Source: Polaromonas sp.
GTDB taxonomy: Bacteria; Pseudomonadota; Gammaproteobacteria; Burkholderiales; Burkholderiaceae_C
NCBI RefSeq assembly: GCF_030680935.1
Contig: NZ_JAUXUP010000028.1
Span: 1 to 45,440, forward strand
Length of the DNA: 45,440 nt
Direction: 5' to 3'
The notes below the pieces were generated by a model. The model did not search any database and was not told the origin of the DNA. It worked only from the letters and a program-made list of their open reading frames with translations. A program made the translations under genes and the position numbers. Below, in pieces: positions 44,053 through 45,440 of the stretch (position 1 is the first letter of the stretch; each line of letters begins with the position of its first letter).

Positions 44053-45440
44053 ATGTTTGATTTCATTCGCAAGCACACCAAAATCACCATGGCGCTGCTG
44101 TTTTTGTTGATTGTCCCGTCCTTCGTGCTGGTCGGTATGGATGGCGCCAGCCGTTCGGGCGGCGGTCGAGATGGTGTGGTTGCCGTGGTCGATGGCCGCG
44201 ACATCACCCAGCCCGAGTGGGACATGGCGCACCAAAACGAAGTCAACCGCCTGCGTGCTGCCATGCCCACACTTGATGTCAAGCTGCTGGACTCACCGGA
44301 GGCCCGCTACGGCTCGCTGGAGCGTTTGGTGCGTGACCGTGTGCTTGCAGCGGCAGCCGCGGCCAGCGGGCTGGTGGTGCCGGACCAGAAGTTGCAGCGC
44401 CTGTATGCCGAAGACAAGGCCATTGCCGCTTTCAGGTTGCCCGACGGTAAATTTGACCGCGCCGGTTTTCAGGCCCAGACTGGCATGGCACCGGAGCAGT
44501 ATGAAGCCGGTTTGCGCAGCGACCTGGCCATCCGGCAGGTAATGGCCGGTGTATCGGGCACCGCCTTTGCGTCCAAGGCAGCCGCCGACACCGCACTCAA
44601 CGCATTTTTTGAAAGGCGTGAGGCGCAGGTGGCGCGTTTTTCTACCGCCGACTATGCGGCGAAGGTCAATCCGAATGAAGCCGAACTGACGCAGTTCTAC
44701 AAAGACAATCAGTCGCTGTTTCAGGCGCCCGAAGAGGCCACGGTTGAATATGTGGTGCTGGATCTGGATTCGGTTCGCAAAAGCATCACTGTCAATGAGC
44801 AGGACCTGAAAACCCAGTATGAGCAGAGCATCCAGCAGCAGGCCGGCAAGGAAGAGCGCCGTGCCAGCCACATCCTGATCGAGTCCCCCGCTGCCGCCCC
44901 GGCAGCCGAACGCGAGAAAGCCCGGGCGAAAGCCGTTGAATTGCAGGCCGCCGCCAGAAAGGCGCCCGACACGTTCGCTGATCTGGCGCGCAAAAACTCG
45001 CAGGACGCCGGTTCAGCACCCGCCGGCGGCGATCTTGATTTCTTCGCCCGCGGTGCCATGGTCAAGCCCTTTGCAGATGCTGCTTTTGCCATGAAAAAAG
45101 GCGATATCAGCGATGTGGTCGAAACCGAATTTGGTTACCACATCATCCGGCTCACCGATATCCGGTTGCCGAAGCAGAAAACCTACGATGAGATGAAGCC
45201 AGAGCTGGAGGCCGACATCAGGCAGCAGCTCGCGCAGAAGAAATTTGCCGAAACGGCCGAGACCTTCAGCAACGCCGTGTATGAACAATCCGACAGCCTG
45301 CGGCCGATTGCCGAGCGCCTCAAACTCGAGGTGAAAACTGCCGCCCGACTGACCCGCAATCCGGCGCCGGGCGTCACTGGTGTGCTGGCCAACCCCAAAT
45401 TTCTTGCCGCCTTGTTCTCGCCCGATTCGGTGGAGAAAAA
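44053..45440 (+). CDS. ppiD: PpiD/SurA-type periplasmic peptidyl-prolyl isomerase (3' truncated by the window edge)
   Basis: Membrane-anchored folding factor for envelope proteins. The visible 462 residues begin [20 protein letters not shown], with one N-terminal span, then a SurA_N-like chaperone domain (about residues 40-200), and a parvulin domain around 270-370 with [40 protein letters not shown] and [11 protein letters not shown]. No stop occurs before the window ends; full-length relatives run to about 630 residues. It starts 85 bases after tRNA-Val, as a separate unit after the terminator. Confidence 0.92.
   Translation, partial: MFDFIRKHTKITMALLFLLIVPSFVLVGMDGASRSGGGRDGVVAVVDGRDITQPEWDMAHQNEVNRLRAAMPTLDVKLLDSPEARYGSLERLVRDRVLAAAAAASGLVVPDQKLQRLYAEDKAIAAFRLPDGKFDRAGFQAQTGMAPEQYEAGLRSDLAIRQVMAGVSGTAFASKAAADTALNAFFERREAQVARFSTADYAAKVNPNEAELTQFYKDNQSLFQAPEEATVEYVVLDLDSVRKSITVNEQDLKTQYEQSIQQQAGKEERRASHILIESPAAAPAAEREKARAKAVELQAAARKAPDTFADLARKNSQDAGSAPAGGDLDFFARGAMVKPFADAAFAMKKGDISDVVETEFGYHIIRLTDIRLPKQKTYDEMKPELEADIRQQLAQKKFAETAETFSNAVYEQSDSLRPIAERLKLEVKTAARLTRNPAPGVTGVLANPKFLAALFSPDSVEK

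Noticed and set aside
1..45440. CRISPR arrays, insertion sequences, prophage genes and integration sites at tRNA-Val
   Set aside because: No regularly spaced repeats, transposase, integrase or phage structural genes were found, and the tRNA 3' end is followed at once by a terminator and a core gene.

Overview
The window looks like a chromosomal core segment of a betaproteobacterium of the order Burkholderiales, most likely the family Comamonadaceae (a Polaromonas or Rhodoferax-like genome). This is an inference from gene content and style: a long Lys/Ala-rich N-terminus on RpoD, orphan tripartite-tricarboxylate-transporter receptors, a phasin, arginine-type EF-P with EarP, and GC-rich coding sequence. 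I see no phage, insertion sequence, CRISPR array or plasmid gene. About 36 protein genes and one tRNA can be supported.

Layout. 1-2110: a 5'-truncated aldo/keto reductase and a zinc alcohol dehydrogenase. 2329-7050: rpoD and dnaG on the minus strand, with a structured leader before rpoD. 7184-9763: acyl-CoA ligase and a YihY-family membrane protein. 9871-14795: a sugar-acid (glucarate-type) catabolic locus with a LacI regulator, its paired operators, a Bug-type solute receptor, glucarate dehydratase and an SMP-30 lactonase. 14957-19075 (minus): gamma-glutamyltransferase, a short-chain dehydrogenase behind an 18-bp palindrome, and a Fur-type-controlled iron-binding protein. 19163-23720: patatin lipoprotein, phasin with probable PhaR sites, histone-deacetylase-like enzyme, thioesterase, nitroreductase and FKBP. 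23889-30176: pncB preceded by a ~140-bp palindrome, an antiporter, a 2-hydroxyacid dehydrogenase, rmuC and an MFS transporter. 30173-36801: a LOG-family protein, efp, eptA, a PmrAB/QseBC-type two-component pair and earP. 36817-40284: uvrC, pgsA and an EamA transporter. 40301-43325: a LysR regulator diverging from a fluoroacetate-dehalogenase-like hydrolase and a tartrate/D-malate dehydrogenase. 43594-45440: HU, tRNA-Val and a 3'-truncated PpiD-like chaperone.

Genes that work together. EF-P carries Arg32, and EarP, the enzyme that rhamnosylates this arginine, lies 4 kb away in an overlapping operon with the response regulator and kinase. The same regulator probably drives eptA through a perfect PmrA-type box. 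The LacI regulator, two operators, receptor, dehydratase and lactonase form one catabolic unit.

The most unusual signal is a family of about ten dispersed ~60-bp repeats with the shape GCTAT-N-TAGCTGCTTGCGC-N-GGGCT-GAGGCC. Seven copies are intergenic, and most have their 3' end flush against the stop codon or terminator of an opposing gene. Three lie inside essential or conserved genes (dnaG once, earP twice) and are translated in frame. A second, different palindromic element forms the whole pncB leader, including its ribosome-binding region.
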